Positions 1 through 8,034 of a stretch of DNA of 32,723 nt are shown here, piece after piece. The notes beneath the pieces were generated by a model. It worked only from the letters and a program-made list of their open reading frames with translations, was not told the origin of the DNA and ran no database searches. The stretch lies in IMG/VR virus record IMGVR_UViG_3300007236_000021, positions 1 through 32,723 of that record. One strand, given 5' to 3'. This stretch comes from a virus. The translations under genes were made by a program, and so were the position numbers. Positions within the stretch are counted from its first letter, which is position 1; every line of letters starts with the position of its first letter.

Positions 1-357
1 ACCTTCTTCTGCTAATTCTTTGATCCAACGATCAATTCCATCTTTGTATTCCTGCAGAACCATATCAGGGTTGTTGTCTAAAAGATACGCTGTACAGGCC
101 CAATGACTCTTCCCACCAATCTTCCAATCCGGTAGCTTGTTGATTGCAGACACAATCTTCTTGTCATAGTGTTTTTTAATATACGCTTTAACAGTTGTCA
201 GCCACTCCTTTGATTCTACTTCATAGTGTGTATACCATTTTGCTTTTTCCCAAGTCATGCCTTTTGTCGGCATCAACGGCATCATGTTAGCCCCGCGGCG
301 GGTTGCTCGTACTGTTTTCTTTTTAGGTCTTGCTGCTACTTTATTTGCTTTTGCCAT
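1..357 (-). CDS. Lysine-rich hypothetical protein, partial (C-terminus beyond the window)
   Basis: Reading leftward from an ATG at 355-357, the frame stays open to the window edge (119 codons), so only the N-terminal part is seen. The first 20 residues are very basic and low in complexity (MAKANKVAARPKKKTVRATR), followed by a more ordinary region rich in Trp, Tyr and Lys (WEKAKWYTHYEVESKEW, KLPDWKIGGKSHWACTAYLL). A Shine-Dalgarno-like GGAAAG lies about 10 nt upstream. It has its own sigma70-like promoter (419-447) and diverges from gp14. I do not recognise the family. The basic tail could suggest nucleic-acid binding, but that is a guess from composition only. Confidence 0.75.
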   Translation of the reverse strand, partial: MAKANKVAARPKKKTVRATRRGANMMPLMPTKGMTWEKAKWYTHYEVESKEWLTTVKAYIKKHYDKKIVSAINKLPDWKIGGKSHWACTAYLLDNNPDMVLQEYKDGIDRWIKELAEEG

Positions 358-418
358 AAGATCACTTTCCTAGTCGTGTTACATAGCCCATCAAGTGAGT
401 TGTCGATTTATTTTTGTA

Positions 419-447
419 ATTATAACACTTCTTACTTAATAAGTCAA
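419..447 (-). promoter_or_regulatory. Sigma70-like promoter for the leftward gene at the left edge
   Basis: On the - strand TTGACT (447-442) is followed after exactly 17 nt by TATAAT (424-419), close to the bacterial housekeeping consensus. The expected start, near 412, leaves a leader of about 55 nt before the ATG at 357. The late-promoter core TATAAATA is absent here, so this gene is probably read by host RNA polymerase early in infection. Confidence 0.7.
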
Positions 448-452
448 GAGTC

Positions 453-460
453 CATAAATA
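453..460 (+). promoter_or_regulatory. T4-type late promoter (CATAAATA) directly before gp14
   Basis: CATAAATA differs from the T4 late consensus TATAAATA at one base. It ends only 7 nt before the gp14 ATG. T4 late transcripts start roughly 6-7 nt past this box, so the mRNA would have almost no leader. No Shine-Dalgarno sequence is visible before the ATG, which agrees with that. Confidence 0.55.
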
Positions 461-467
461 CATTACA

Positions 468-2129
468 ATGCCTAGATTAAGTCTTTATCAACCAAATCGT
501 ACAAACGATTATCGTTTTTTTGATCGAACCATCTCTGAAATGTATACAGTAGGTGGGTTAGATCTCTATATTCACAAATACCTGGGTCCAAAAACCGGTG
601 GCGAAGATTCAACTGAATCTGGTAACTACGATGCAACACAACCGCTGTATAGTAGCGAAAATCCATTGTTTATACAAGATCTTTTGTTACTAGAAAACCG
701 AGATCGTGCATACGACAAAGATGTTTATCGTATGCGTGGTGTGTATAATGTACAAGATATTGATTTTGATTTATCACAATTTGGTTTGTTTATACAAGAC
801 GGCACACTTTTTATTACATTTCATTACAACGACATGATTGATACATTTGGTAGAAAACTAATGTCTGGTGATGTTATCGAAGTTCCAAATCTTAGAGATT
901 TACATCCTTTAGATCCAGCTATACCTCGAGCATTGCCAAGATACTATGTGGTACAAGATGCTAGTTTTCCCAGTGAAGGATTCAGCCAAACATGGCAACC
1001 TCATCTTTGGAGAGTAAAAGCCACTCCAATGGTAAATGCACAAGAATATCAAGAAATTATTAACAAACCGTTTGTGTCAGAGCAAATACACGACAACGGA
1101 AACTTTTATCCGGCAGGTAGTATTGTAAATTACGGTGACACATACTATCAAGCAAAAGTTGATGTTCCTGTTGGTACTGAAATTACCAACACCACTTACT
1201 GGTCAACATATACTCCACCTGCCGAAGAAACATATGGAAGTACTCGTGACAAAGATACCGAACTCAATGACGCTATCTTAGCACAAGCACAACTTGAAGT
1301 TCCGCTTAGTGGATATGACACTGTTAGTTTTTATATTGTACCTACAACAAATGAAGGTTATCCAGCTGATCCAACAGCAGTTACAGCAGGCGGTGGAACA
1401 TCTCAAACCGCAACAACAACTACTACTATTCCGATAAAATATACCACAGGAACAGTGACTTTTAGCGACAGTGCAGATATTTCAGCATCAATCGGTGTTG
1501 AATTTCCGCCTGATCCTACCGACGAGGATTATTCATTAAGAACCGACTTTTTTCCACTTCGATTGTATCAATACGATTCTACCCAAGAGACATGGAGTCA
1601 AGTCGAGCTTGACAATAATTCTATAGTTTCATACAATCTTGATCCTGTTGAGCCGGTTGTAACATCTGAATCTATTACAGTAGATTCGACATCTATAACT
1701 GCCGGAGATGCCGCAGCAACTCCAAGGGGAGATGGATACACATTGGGTTATTTAACCGGAGATGGGATTGCACCAAACGGCTTACCGGTTACACCGGGTG
1801 TTAGTTTTCCAGTTGATCCAGCAGAAGGAGCATTCTGCTTACGTCTTGATTATTTTCCAAATAGACTTTTTAGATATGATGGCAAACGCTGGCTTAGAAT
1901 TGAAGATAATGTAAGAACTGATCTTACAAATGGTCCATTAAATCAAACACTGCGTTCTAGTTTTGTCAACAACCCATACACTGTTAGAACAACAGATCAA
2001 GGCGCTATTCCGAGCAGACAAAGTCTTAGTGACCTGTTACGCCCACGTGCCGATAATGGTAATGATGGCGGCGGATTTGAACCAAACCCTAGACCAGGAA
2101 CTCAGCCCGGACAACGAAACGACGGATAA
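468..2129 (+). CDS. 14: gp14-like neck (head closure) protein with long C-terminal extension
   Basis: Identified from its place directly before gp15 and from a gp14-like central block at about residues 105-155 (FGLFIQDGTLFITF, then a GDVIEVPNL segment), which resembles T4 gp14 FGMQVQDEVTLSI followed by GDLIYFP. In T4 gp14 forms part of the neck that closes the filled head and accepts the tail. At 553 aa it is about twice T4 gp14 (256 aa). The extra C-terminal half holds a segment around residues 210-248 with spaced Tyr/Trp (YPAGSIVNYGDTYYQAK, then YWSTY) resembling a type 5/12 carbohydrate-binding motif. It also holds two copies of a module of the form FPxDP...LRxDxFPxRLxxYD...W (about 345-385 and 440-480). 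The end is Gly/Asn/Pro-rich. Family call fairly sure, extension roles inferred. Confidence 0.68.
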   Translation: MPRLSLYQPNRTNDYRFFDRTISEMYTVGGLDLYIHKYLGPKTGGEDSTESGNYDATQPLYSSENPLFIQDLLLLENRDRAYDKDVYRMRGVYNVQDIDFDLSQFGLFIQDGTLFITFHYNDMIDTFGRKLMSGDVIEVPNLRDLHPLDPAIPRALPRYYVVQDASFPSEGFSQTWQPHLWRVKATPMVNAQEYQEIINKPFVSEQIHDNGNFYPAGSIVNYGDTYYQAKVDVPVGTEITNTTYWSTYTPPAEETYGSTRDKDTELNDAILAQAQLEVPLSGYDTVSFYIVPTTNEGYPADPTAVTAGGGTSQTATTTTTIPIKYTTGTVTFSDSADISASIGVEFPPDPTDEDYSLRTDFFPLRLYQYDSTQETWSQVELDNNSIVSYNLDPVEPVVTSESITVDSTSITAGDAAATPRGDGYTLGYLTGDGIAPNGLPVTPGVSFPVDPAEGAFCLRLDYFPNRLFRYDGKRWLRIEDNVRTDLTNGPLNQTLRSSFVNNPYTVRTTDQGAIPSRQSLSDLLRPRADNGNDGGGFEPNPRPGTQPGQRNDG

Positions 2130-2132
2130 AAC

Positions 2133-3518
2133 ATGCAAACATTTTTTTATGATGAACAGATACGACGATTTTTGCTACAGTTTGCTAGAATTTTTTCAAA
2201 CTTTCAAGTTGAATATGGCAAAGACGACAACACCGGAGCACCCACTCTGTTGCGTGTACCTGTGAGATACGGTGATGCCACACGTCAGGCACAAACTATC
2301 ATACAGCAAAATTCAGCTTCTAGTATGCCATCAACTCCGATGATTTCATTTTACATCGGAGCACTTGATTACGACCGGCAACGTATGCAAGAACCATATC
2401 ATGTCAGTAAAACACAATTACGACAAAGAACATACGATCCCGGAACCGAAACTTACGAAGTTACACAAGGAAATGCTTTTAGTGTTGAACGATTAATGCC
2501 TGTTCCGTATCGTTTACAATTAAATGCTGATATTTGGACATCGAACACACACCAAAAATTTCAAATATTTGAACAAATTGCTACCTTGTTCAATCCAGCA
2601 CTAGAAGTACAAAGTACCGACAATTTTTTAGACTGGACAAGTTTGAGTGTTGTTGAACTAGAACAAGTACAATGGAGTAGCCGGTCAATTCCGGTAGGCG
2701 ACGACGATCCAATTGACATAATGACAATGAGATTTACACTTCCTATATGGATTAGTAGTCCAGCCAAAGTTAAAAAAATGGGTGTTGTCGAAAGAGTTAT
2801 CAACTCGATTTATGACGAAGCCGGAGATTTACAAGATGCTGTTATTAATAACGATTTGTTGTTAGGAAACAGACTTAAAGTAACTCCGTTTGGGTATCAA
2901 GTGCTGTTGATAGGAAACAAATTACAAGCACTAAACGAAAGCACAGTGGTAAATCCAACTAATAATAACACTGATCCGCAATCAGCAGTACCAAGCAACG
3001 AGCAATGGCATGCAATTGTCAACATGTATGGAACACTTCGTGAAGGTGTAAGTCAAGTGAGGCTAGACAGTCAATTTGACGACACCGAAATAATCGGTAC
3101 AGTTTCATACGATCCAACAGATGATAATTTCTTATTGTTTGACGTTGATACTGACACTATTCCGCAGAATACATTGAATCCTATAAATGCTGTAATTGAT
3201 CCGTTGGTGTCTGGCCCTGGCGTTGGATTACCTGATGCCGCAGTAGGACAAAGATATTTAATACTTCAAGATCTAGGTAACACATCAAATACAGTGTCAG
3301 CTGCTTGGGGTAAAATATCAGCATCAGCTAATGATATCATCGAATACGATGGTGCTTTTTGGAGGTTGGTGTTTGATAGTTCAACCAACACCAATACACA
3401 ATTTGTTACCAACTTGACAACTGGATTACAGTATAGATGGACCGGTGAAGAAGGATCGGAATGGGTCAAAAGCTACGAAGGATTGTACCCGGGGGGTGAA
3501 TGGAGTCTTGTGTTATAA
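2133..3518 (+). CDS. 15: gp15-like tail completion / sheath terminator protein
   Basis: The N-terminus (FFYDEQIRRFLLQFARIFSNFQV, split by family pattern) closely follows T4 gp15 (FGYFYNSSFRRYATLMGDLFSNIQI), and the next segment LRVPVRYGD matches the gp15 pattern IRVPITYAS. gp15 caps the finished tail tube and sheath and joins the tail to the neck. The gp15-like core occupies about residues 1-235. At 461 aa the protein is much longer than T4 gp15 (272 aa). The C-terminal 200 residues contain a late module (GQRYLILQDLG, IIEYDGAFWRLV, YRWTGEEGSEW) that echoes the YD...W modules of the preceding gp14, so both neck proteins carry similar add-ons. It starts 3 nt after the gp14 stop, and its last codons overlap the Nudix gene by 19 nt. 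Confidence 0.8.
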   Translation: MQTFFYDEQIRRFLLQFARIFSNFQVEYGKDDNTGAPTLLRVPVRYGDATRQAQTIIQQNSASSMPSTPMISFYIGALDYDRQRMQEPYHVSKTQLRQRTYDPGTETYEVTQGNAFSVERLMPVPYRLQLNADIWTSNTHQKFQIFEQIATLFNPALEVQSTDNFLDWTSLSVVELEQVQWSSRSIPVGDDDPIDIMTMRFTLPIWISSPAKVKKMGVVERVINSIYDEAGDLQDAVINNDLLLGNRLKVTPFGYQVLLIGNKLQALNESTVVNPTNNNTDPQSAVPSNEQWHAIVNMYGTLREGVSQVRLDSQFDDTEIIGTVSYDPTDDNFLLFDVDTDTIPQNTLNPINAVIDPLVSGPGVGLPDAAVGQRYLILQDLGNTSNTVSAAWGKISASANDIIEYDGAFWRLVFDSSTNTNTQFVTNLTTGLQYRWTGEEGSEWVKSYEGLYPGGEWSLVL

Positions 3519-3937
3519 GTGCAGTTGGGGCATGGTTTTATGCTACAAATACTGACCGTTATCTATATCTAATGAGAAATGATAAACGCAATCTTGGTTC
3601 GTGGGGATTGCCTGGTGGAAAAGTTGAAAAACAAGAAACTTTTCTTGATGCTATTGTTCGAGAATGCCACGAAGAACTTGGGTCAATGCCCGAGTACAAC
3701 AATATATTTCCGCTTGAACAGTTTAACACACCTGATGGCAAATTTTCGTATCATACATTTTTTATTGTAATTGATAATGAATTTAAACCAATATTAAATC
3801 ACGAACATTTAGGATATGCATGGATTGATTCGATGCATTGGCCTAAACCAATGCATCCAGGGCTCTGGAATACTGTAAATTTTGATGTTATTAAAAATAA
3901 AATTTCAACAATAAGACAACAAATTTTAAATCAATAG
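3500..3937 (+). CDS. Nudix hydrolase
   Basis: A complete Nudix box lies at residues 40-62: G40, five residues, E46, seven residues, then R54-E55-C56-H57-E58-E59-L60-G61. This is the metal-binding GX5EX7REUXEEXGU signature for hydrolysis of nucleoside diphosphates linked to another group. The length (145 aa) is normal for a single-domain enzyme. The substrate cannot be told. The ATG at 3500 lies inside the end of gp15 and is preceded by a strong GGGGGG Shine-Dalgarno sequence about 7 nt away, so it is translationally coupled to gp15. Its 3' end overlaps the end of the oppositely oriented fibre gene by 7 nt. A Nudix gene between tail-neck and fibre genes is an auxiliary insert in a structural operon. 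Confidence 0.88.
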   Translation: MESCVISAVGAWFYATNTDRYLYLMRNDKRNLGSWGLPGGKVEKQETFLDAIVRECHEELGSMPEYNNIFPLEQFNTPDGKFSYHTFFIVIDNEFKPILNHEHLGYAWIDSMHWPKPMHPGLWNTVNFDVIKNKISTIRQQILNQ

Positions 3938-5304
3938 CGTCCAATAACTACTTCAATTGTTCCTTCGCCGTCGCTATGATCTTGCAATGCTTTACCAATA
4001 ACAGTACCCATTTTAGGATCATCAGATGCCATTGCACGACCGTTGCCTGCACTAACCATCATGTCACCTTTGTGTACTGGTCCTATTACTTTACAAGGTA
4101 CACGTCCTTGTAGAGCTAGAGGAACAACATGATTGCCTTCTTGTGCTGCATTCATTAGATGTGCTGGATCTGTTGATACCACGCCTGCTACACGTTTACA
4201 TTCAGCTGTATCACACATTGTAATTTCTTTGTCACCACCAAACATCACAACTGTACCTGGTTCAATGTCAGCATCTGCTTCATACATCTCTGCTAAGTCA
4301 GCGTATTGTGCTTGAGTAGTAGTAGCAGTAATTACACCTGCACTAAAGTTACCGCTACCATCACGGAACACAATAGTGCTTGCAGTGTTTGCGCTTGTAG
4401 CGTTTGAAGTAACAGTAAATGTACCGCTTGATGCGCTACCACTGATACCGCTACCGCTTGTAGCACCTGCTGTCAACTTACCATCCAACTGTGTTTGGAT
4501 TGCACTTGTAACACCATCTAGGTAACCAAGTTCAGTCGATGTAACTGCCGATACTCCAACTTTACCACTACCATCTGACACCAACGCTCTTGACGCTGTT
4601 AAGTTTTCAGTATCAATTGTTGTTGCCGCACCAGTGATTGTTGCTTGTTTACCATCCAACTGTGTTTGGATTGCACTTGTAACACCATCAACATAGTTCA
4701 ACTCTGCTGTCGTTGCAGTGACACCATCCATTTTGTTAAGTTCTGCTGCCGTAGCTGTTATATCAGTTCCGCCGATTGCAATAGTTGTGGCATTCATCTT
4801 GCCGTTAACATCTAGTGGCACATCCATGTCCCAACGACTGTTAGTGTTATCCCATGTCAGTGACGCATATTCGCTCCCAACTGGACCAACTTTAATACCG
4901 CCGCCGTTAGCCTCTGCACTTGTAGATGCATTGTTAGCAACGTTGATTGCTAGGTCTGCAATTGTAACAACTGTACTATCAATTGTTGTTGTAGTACCTT
5001 GTACTTCTAGGTTACCTGTGATAATTGAATCACCTGTGATATCAAATCCACCTGCGTGTGTAACTGTTACAGTTGCATCAGCAATATTGCCTACAATGTT
5101 GCCACCGGTAGCAATAACCTCGACTTGGCTTGTACCATCGATAATTTTAGTAGCATCAACTCCAGTTAGTCCACTACCGTCGCCTATAAAAGCTGCACCT
5201 GTAATGTTGCCCGTGGCAACAACTTGACCTCCGGTAATGATGTTACCGCCGGTGACATTACCTGTGTCAGTAATACCATTTGTTCCATCTAATGTAATTG
5301 CCAT
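3931..5304 (-). CDS. Tail fibre protein with C-terminal YADLAE (peptidase G2-like) module
   Basis: 457 aa, in three parts. Residues 1-100 are fibre repeats (NVTGGNIITGG, AFIGDGSGLTGV). Residues 100-330 include the phage-fibre pattern TTTTIDSTVVTIADLAINV and AELNxxDGVT / IQTQLDGK repeats typical of trimeric fibre shafts. Residues about 331-457 form a non-repetitive globular module beginning QYADLAEMYEADADIEPGTVV and including RVAGVVST and LALQGRVPC. This module recurs in the fibre at 15845-17419. Its opening resembles the YAE/F.E..DG start of Peptidase_G2 auto-processing domains, but this link is weak. Probably a receptor-binding or accessory fibre. Its promoter is the late box at 5328-5335, with AAGGA as ribosome binding site. 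Its stop overlaps the convergent Nudix gene. Confidence 0.78.
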   Translation of the reverse strand: MAITLDGTNGITDTGNVTGGNIITGGQVVATGNITGAAFIGDGSGLTGVDATKIIDGTSQVEVIATGGNIVGNIADATVTVTHAGGFDITGDSIITGNLEVQGTTTTIDSTVVTIADLAINVANNASTSAEANGGGIKVGPVGSEYASLTWDNTNSRWDMDVPLDVNGKMNATTIAIGGTDITATAAELNKMDGVTATTAELNYVDGVTSAIQTQLDGKQATITGAATTIDTENLTASRALVSDGSGKVGVSAVTSTELGYLDGVTSAIQTQLDGKLTAGATSGSGISGSASSGTFTVTSNATSANTASTIVFRDGSGNFSAGVITATTTQAQYADLAEMYEADADIEPGTVVMFGGDKEITMCDTAECKRVAGVVSTDPAHLMNAAQEGNHVVPLALQGRVPCKVIGPVHKGDMMVSAGNGRAMASDDPKMGTVIGKALQDHSDGEGTIEVVIGRY

Positions 5305-5327
5305 CGTTGTTTAATCCTTGTTATCAG

Positions 5328-5335
5328 TATTTATC
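5328..5335 (-). promoter_or_regulatory. T4-type late promoter (GATAAATA)
   Basis: On the - strand GATAAATA lies 23 nt before the ATG of the 457-aa fibre gene, with a Shine-Dalgarno AAGGA in between. This is the normal spacing for a T4-like late gene with a short leader. Confidence 0.55.
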
Positions 5336-5361
5336 AAATTGAAAAATATCTATTAGTTTAG

Positions 5362-8004
5362 TTATAACACCGTTAGTGTTGATCCTGAAGCAACTTCAAC
5401 ATCACCTGTGATGTCAACTGGTCCAACCATTAACGCATTGATGTCCCCGTCTACAACAACACCTGTTTCACTTATAGTTTTTGGATTCGAAATAAACCCT
5501 TGAGTAAGTACTTTACCAATCCCAAACTCAACTGTGCCGTTCTTTCCATTGACCGAAACTTTAACATTGCCGTTAGTATCAGGTATCGATACATTTGATG
5601 TACCATTTGAAATGCCCGATGCACCCGGAATATTAGTTAGTCCGCTACCATCACCAACAAAAACACCGCCTGTTGTTTCAATGTTGCCAGTTGCTTCAAC
5701 TAGTCCACCTGTAATAAAATTACCACCAGTTACGTTACCAGTAACCGATAAAGATGATAATGTTCCAACCGATGTGATATTTGTTTGTGCTGCTGTTTCT
5801 AGTGTACCAGCAATATTTGTAAATGCACCTCTTGTACCAGCAACGTTACCACCTGTGATGTTGCCTGTGGCATCAACTAGCCCTGTTGTATTTAAATTAG
5901 CACCATCGATGTTGCCCGATGCTGTTACAGTAACAGTTGTTACATCTGCATCAGATACTAAGTTACCGCCTTGTACATTACCTGTAAAGGTTGCTGTGGT
6001 ACCATCAAGTGTTGTAACTGTACCTGTGCTTGCATCAATATCGCCTGTTGCTACCACGTCTGTTGTGTTAACAGTTGTAGCATTAACAGTTGTGATGTTA
6101 CCGGTTGTGTATGTAGCTAGTGTACCATCTAGTGTTGTAACTGTACCTGTAGCTGCATCAATATCACCTGCTGTGATAAAGTTACCACCAGTGATGTTAC
6201 CGGTTACAGTTGCTCCTTGATCAACCACCAATCCATCTGCAACTGTAATAAATGCTTCATCATCAGACTTGAATGTGTCAGCAACAACAGTTGTAGCAAC
6301 AACACTTGCACTTGTTTCAATATTACCAGTTGCGTCTATTGCGCCTCCAGTGATCAAGTTAGCACCAGTTACGTTACCTGTAAATGTTGCTGTAGTACCA
6401 TCTAGTGTTGTAATGCTACCAGTTGAGGCATCAATATCACCTGCTGTGATAAAGTTAGCACCAGTTATGTTACCGGTTGCTGTTATAGTTGTGTCGGTTG
6501 TAATTGCATCGTGTGCATATAAGCTACCAACTTCCGATGTACCCCAATCAACAACTGTTACAACATTATCTGCAATTGTGACATTTGCTGCAGAAATCAT
6601 ATTTCCTGCGCTGTTATCAAACCCTTGGAATGCTTTTTGTTGTTGTGAATTTGATGTATCGTAGTAAACTAATTCACTACCGCGGTCTTTGCCATCATTG
6701 CTTGTTAACGTAGCACCGTTGGCACCCATACCTTGAACAATGATTGGATCTTCGACTCGCAAATCATCAACATTAATATACGTAATGTTACCAGAAACTG
6801 TTAAGTTTCCTCCAATTGTAGCATTACCTGATGTAGCTAGTGTACCAACACTTGCCAAACTAGCAGTAATAAGATTACCACCTGTAACGTTACCGGTAGC
6901 ATCTACTACACCTGCTGTGATAAAGTTAGCACCGGTTACGTTACCGGTTGCAACAACTTGTGCATCTGAGTTGATATTGCCACCATCAACATTGCCACTA
7001 AAGTCAGCAGTTGTACCATCTAGTGTGGTAATGCTACCTGTGGCTGCATCAATATCACCTGCTGTGATAAAGTTAGCGCCAGTTACGTTACCAGTTGCAA
7101 CAACCTGTGCGTCCGAATTGATATTACCGCCATCAACATTACCACTGAAGTCAGCACTAGTACCATCTAGTGTGGTAATGCTACCTGTAGCTGCATCAAT
7201 ATCACCGCCAGTGATTAAGTTACCAGCTGTTATATTGCCGGTTGCATCAACAGCACCAGATGTAGTTAAGTTGCCACCTGATACATTACCAGCTGACGTA
7301 ACTGTTAAAACATTAGAAATAGTGTTATTGTTAAGATCAATAGGATCAGCAACACTAATTGGGCCTGCGTCACCACTGATAATCGATTTACCTGCGCCTA
7401 GAGCTAAATCGCCATTTATTTCAATTTGACCACTACTAGTTGTTAACGCAATGTCAGCACTTCCAGAAGCAGTTAAGTTAATTGCTGCTTCAGACTGCAT
7501 TGTTAATACACCGGTACCGGTTGTTTTTTGTGTTAAACTTTGATCTTCGTCGGCAGTAACAACAATAGTACCTGCTTGTGATTCAAGAACTTTTTGACCG
7601 TCAACATAAAGCGATCCAGGACCGATCCAAACATCGTTCCACATTCTTGTTGAACTACCTAAGTCATATGTAACGTTTGCAGCCGGAAGAACATTACCAG
7701 TAACTTCCATTCCGCTAGATGAAAACTCAGCAATTTCGCTGTCGGCAACACCAACTGTTATATTACCGCCAGAGCTTACAACTGTAACATTACTTGTACC
7801 GTTTGCTATTGAGCCTGTGCTGATATTACCCACTTGTGAATTAACGTAGGAAACAGTTGCAAGGTTTCCTGCTCCACCAGCAGTTGATCCATCATGTATT
7901 CTTAATGTCCAGTTGGTTGTATCGACTGTAATCTCGCCTACAGCCCCAGTAAAGACATCGTTCTCTGACCCGGTTCCTCTGCGATATTGTACTTGTGTGC
8001 TCAT
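5362..8004 (-). CDS. Large tail fibre with Mtd-like N-terminal domain
   Basis: 880 aa. Residues 1-45 (QVQYRRGTGSENDVFTGA, then GEITVDTTNWTLRIHDG and TAGG) strongly resemble the N-terminal domain of the Bordetella phage major tropism determinant, which anchors that protein to the tail. The rest is long low-complexity beta repeat: VxATGNVTGANFITAGDIDAATG, TLDGTTADFSGNVDGGN. One pair of units is a near-exact 147-bp tandem copy (6911-7204). Residues about 425-520 form a more unique fibre module (NLTVSGNITYINVDDLRVED, GSELVYYDTSNSQQQKAF). The C-terminus (INALMVGPVDITGDVEV, then STLTVL) is a common tip motif of marine phage fibres. No Mtd lectin domain or variable repeat is present. Late promoter at 8027-8034, AGGA ribosome binding site. 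Possible role: main or side tail fibre. Confidence 0.8.
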   Translation of the reverse strand: MSTQVQYRRGTGSENDVFTGAVGEITVDTTNWTLRIHDGSTAGGAGNLATVSYVNSQVGNISTGSIANGTSNVTVVSSGGNITVGVADSEIAEFSSSGMEVTGNVLPAANVTYDLGSSTRMWNDVWIGPGSLYVDGQKVLESQAGTIVVTADEDQSLTQKTTGTGVLTMQSEAAINLTASGSADIALTTSSGQIEINGDLALGAGKSIISGDAGPISVADPIDLNNNTISNVLTVTSAGNVSGGNLTTSGAVDATGNITAGNLITGGDIDAATGSITTLDGTSADFSGNVDGGNINSDAQVVATGNVTGANFITAGDIDAATGSITTLDGTTADFSGNVDGGNINSDAQVVATGNVTGANFITAGVVDATGNVTGGNLITASLASVGTLATSGNATIGGNLTVSGNITYINVDDLRVEDPIIVQGMGANGATLTSNDGKDRGSELVYYDTSNSQQQKAFQGFDNSAGNMISAANVTIADNVVTVVDWGTSEVGSLYAHDAITTDTTITATGNITGANFITAGDIDASTGSITTLDGTTATFTGNVTGANLITGGAIDATGNIETSASVVATTVVADTFKSDDEAFITVADGLVVDQGATVTGNITGGNFITAGDIDAATGTVTTLDGTLATYTTGNITTVNATTVNTTDVVATGDIDASTGTVTTLDGTTATFTGNVQGGNLVSDADVTTVTVTASGNIDGANLNTTGLVDATGNITGGNVAGTRGAFTNIAGTLETAAQTNITSVGTLSSLSVTGNVTGGNFITGGLVEATGNIETTGGVFVGDGSGLTNIPGASGISNGTSNVSIPDTNGNVKVSVNGKNGTVEFGIGKVLTQGFISNPKTISETGVVVDGDINALMVGPVDITGDVEVASGSTLTVL
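6911..7204. repeat. Two tandem 147-bp fibre repeats (49 codons each)
   Basis: Starting at CCTGCTGTGATAAAG, two consecutive 147-bp units (6911-7057 and 7058-7204) are near-identical, and a third begins at 7205. The same unit is found in the neighbouring fibre gene at 10262-10756. In protein the unit reads ANFITAGDIDAATG, TLDGT, ADFSGNVDGGN, SDAQVVATGN. Confidence 0.8.
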
Positions 8005-8026
8005 TCTTTTATTTCCTACTGTGTAC

Positions 8027-8034
8027 TATTTATG
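8027..8034 (-). promoter_or_regulatory. T4-type late promoter (CATAAATA)
   Basis: On the - strand CATAAATA ends 22 nt before the ATG of the 880-aa fibre. It overlaps the stop codon of the upstream 240-aa fibre gene. The leader contains AGGA near the ATG. Confidence 0.5.

Noticed and set aside
6911-7204. CRISPR-like array
   Set aside because: Repeats are 147 bp, contiguous and in frame inside a protein gene, with no unique spacers.
5362-8004. Diversity-generating retroelement, suggested by the Mtd-like N-terminus
   Set aside because: No reverse transcriptase, no template/variable repeat pair and no lectin-type C-terminal domain are in the window.
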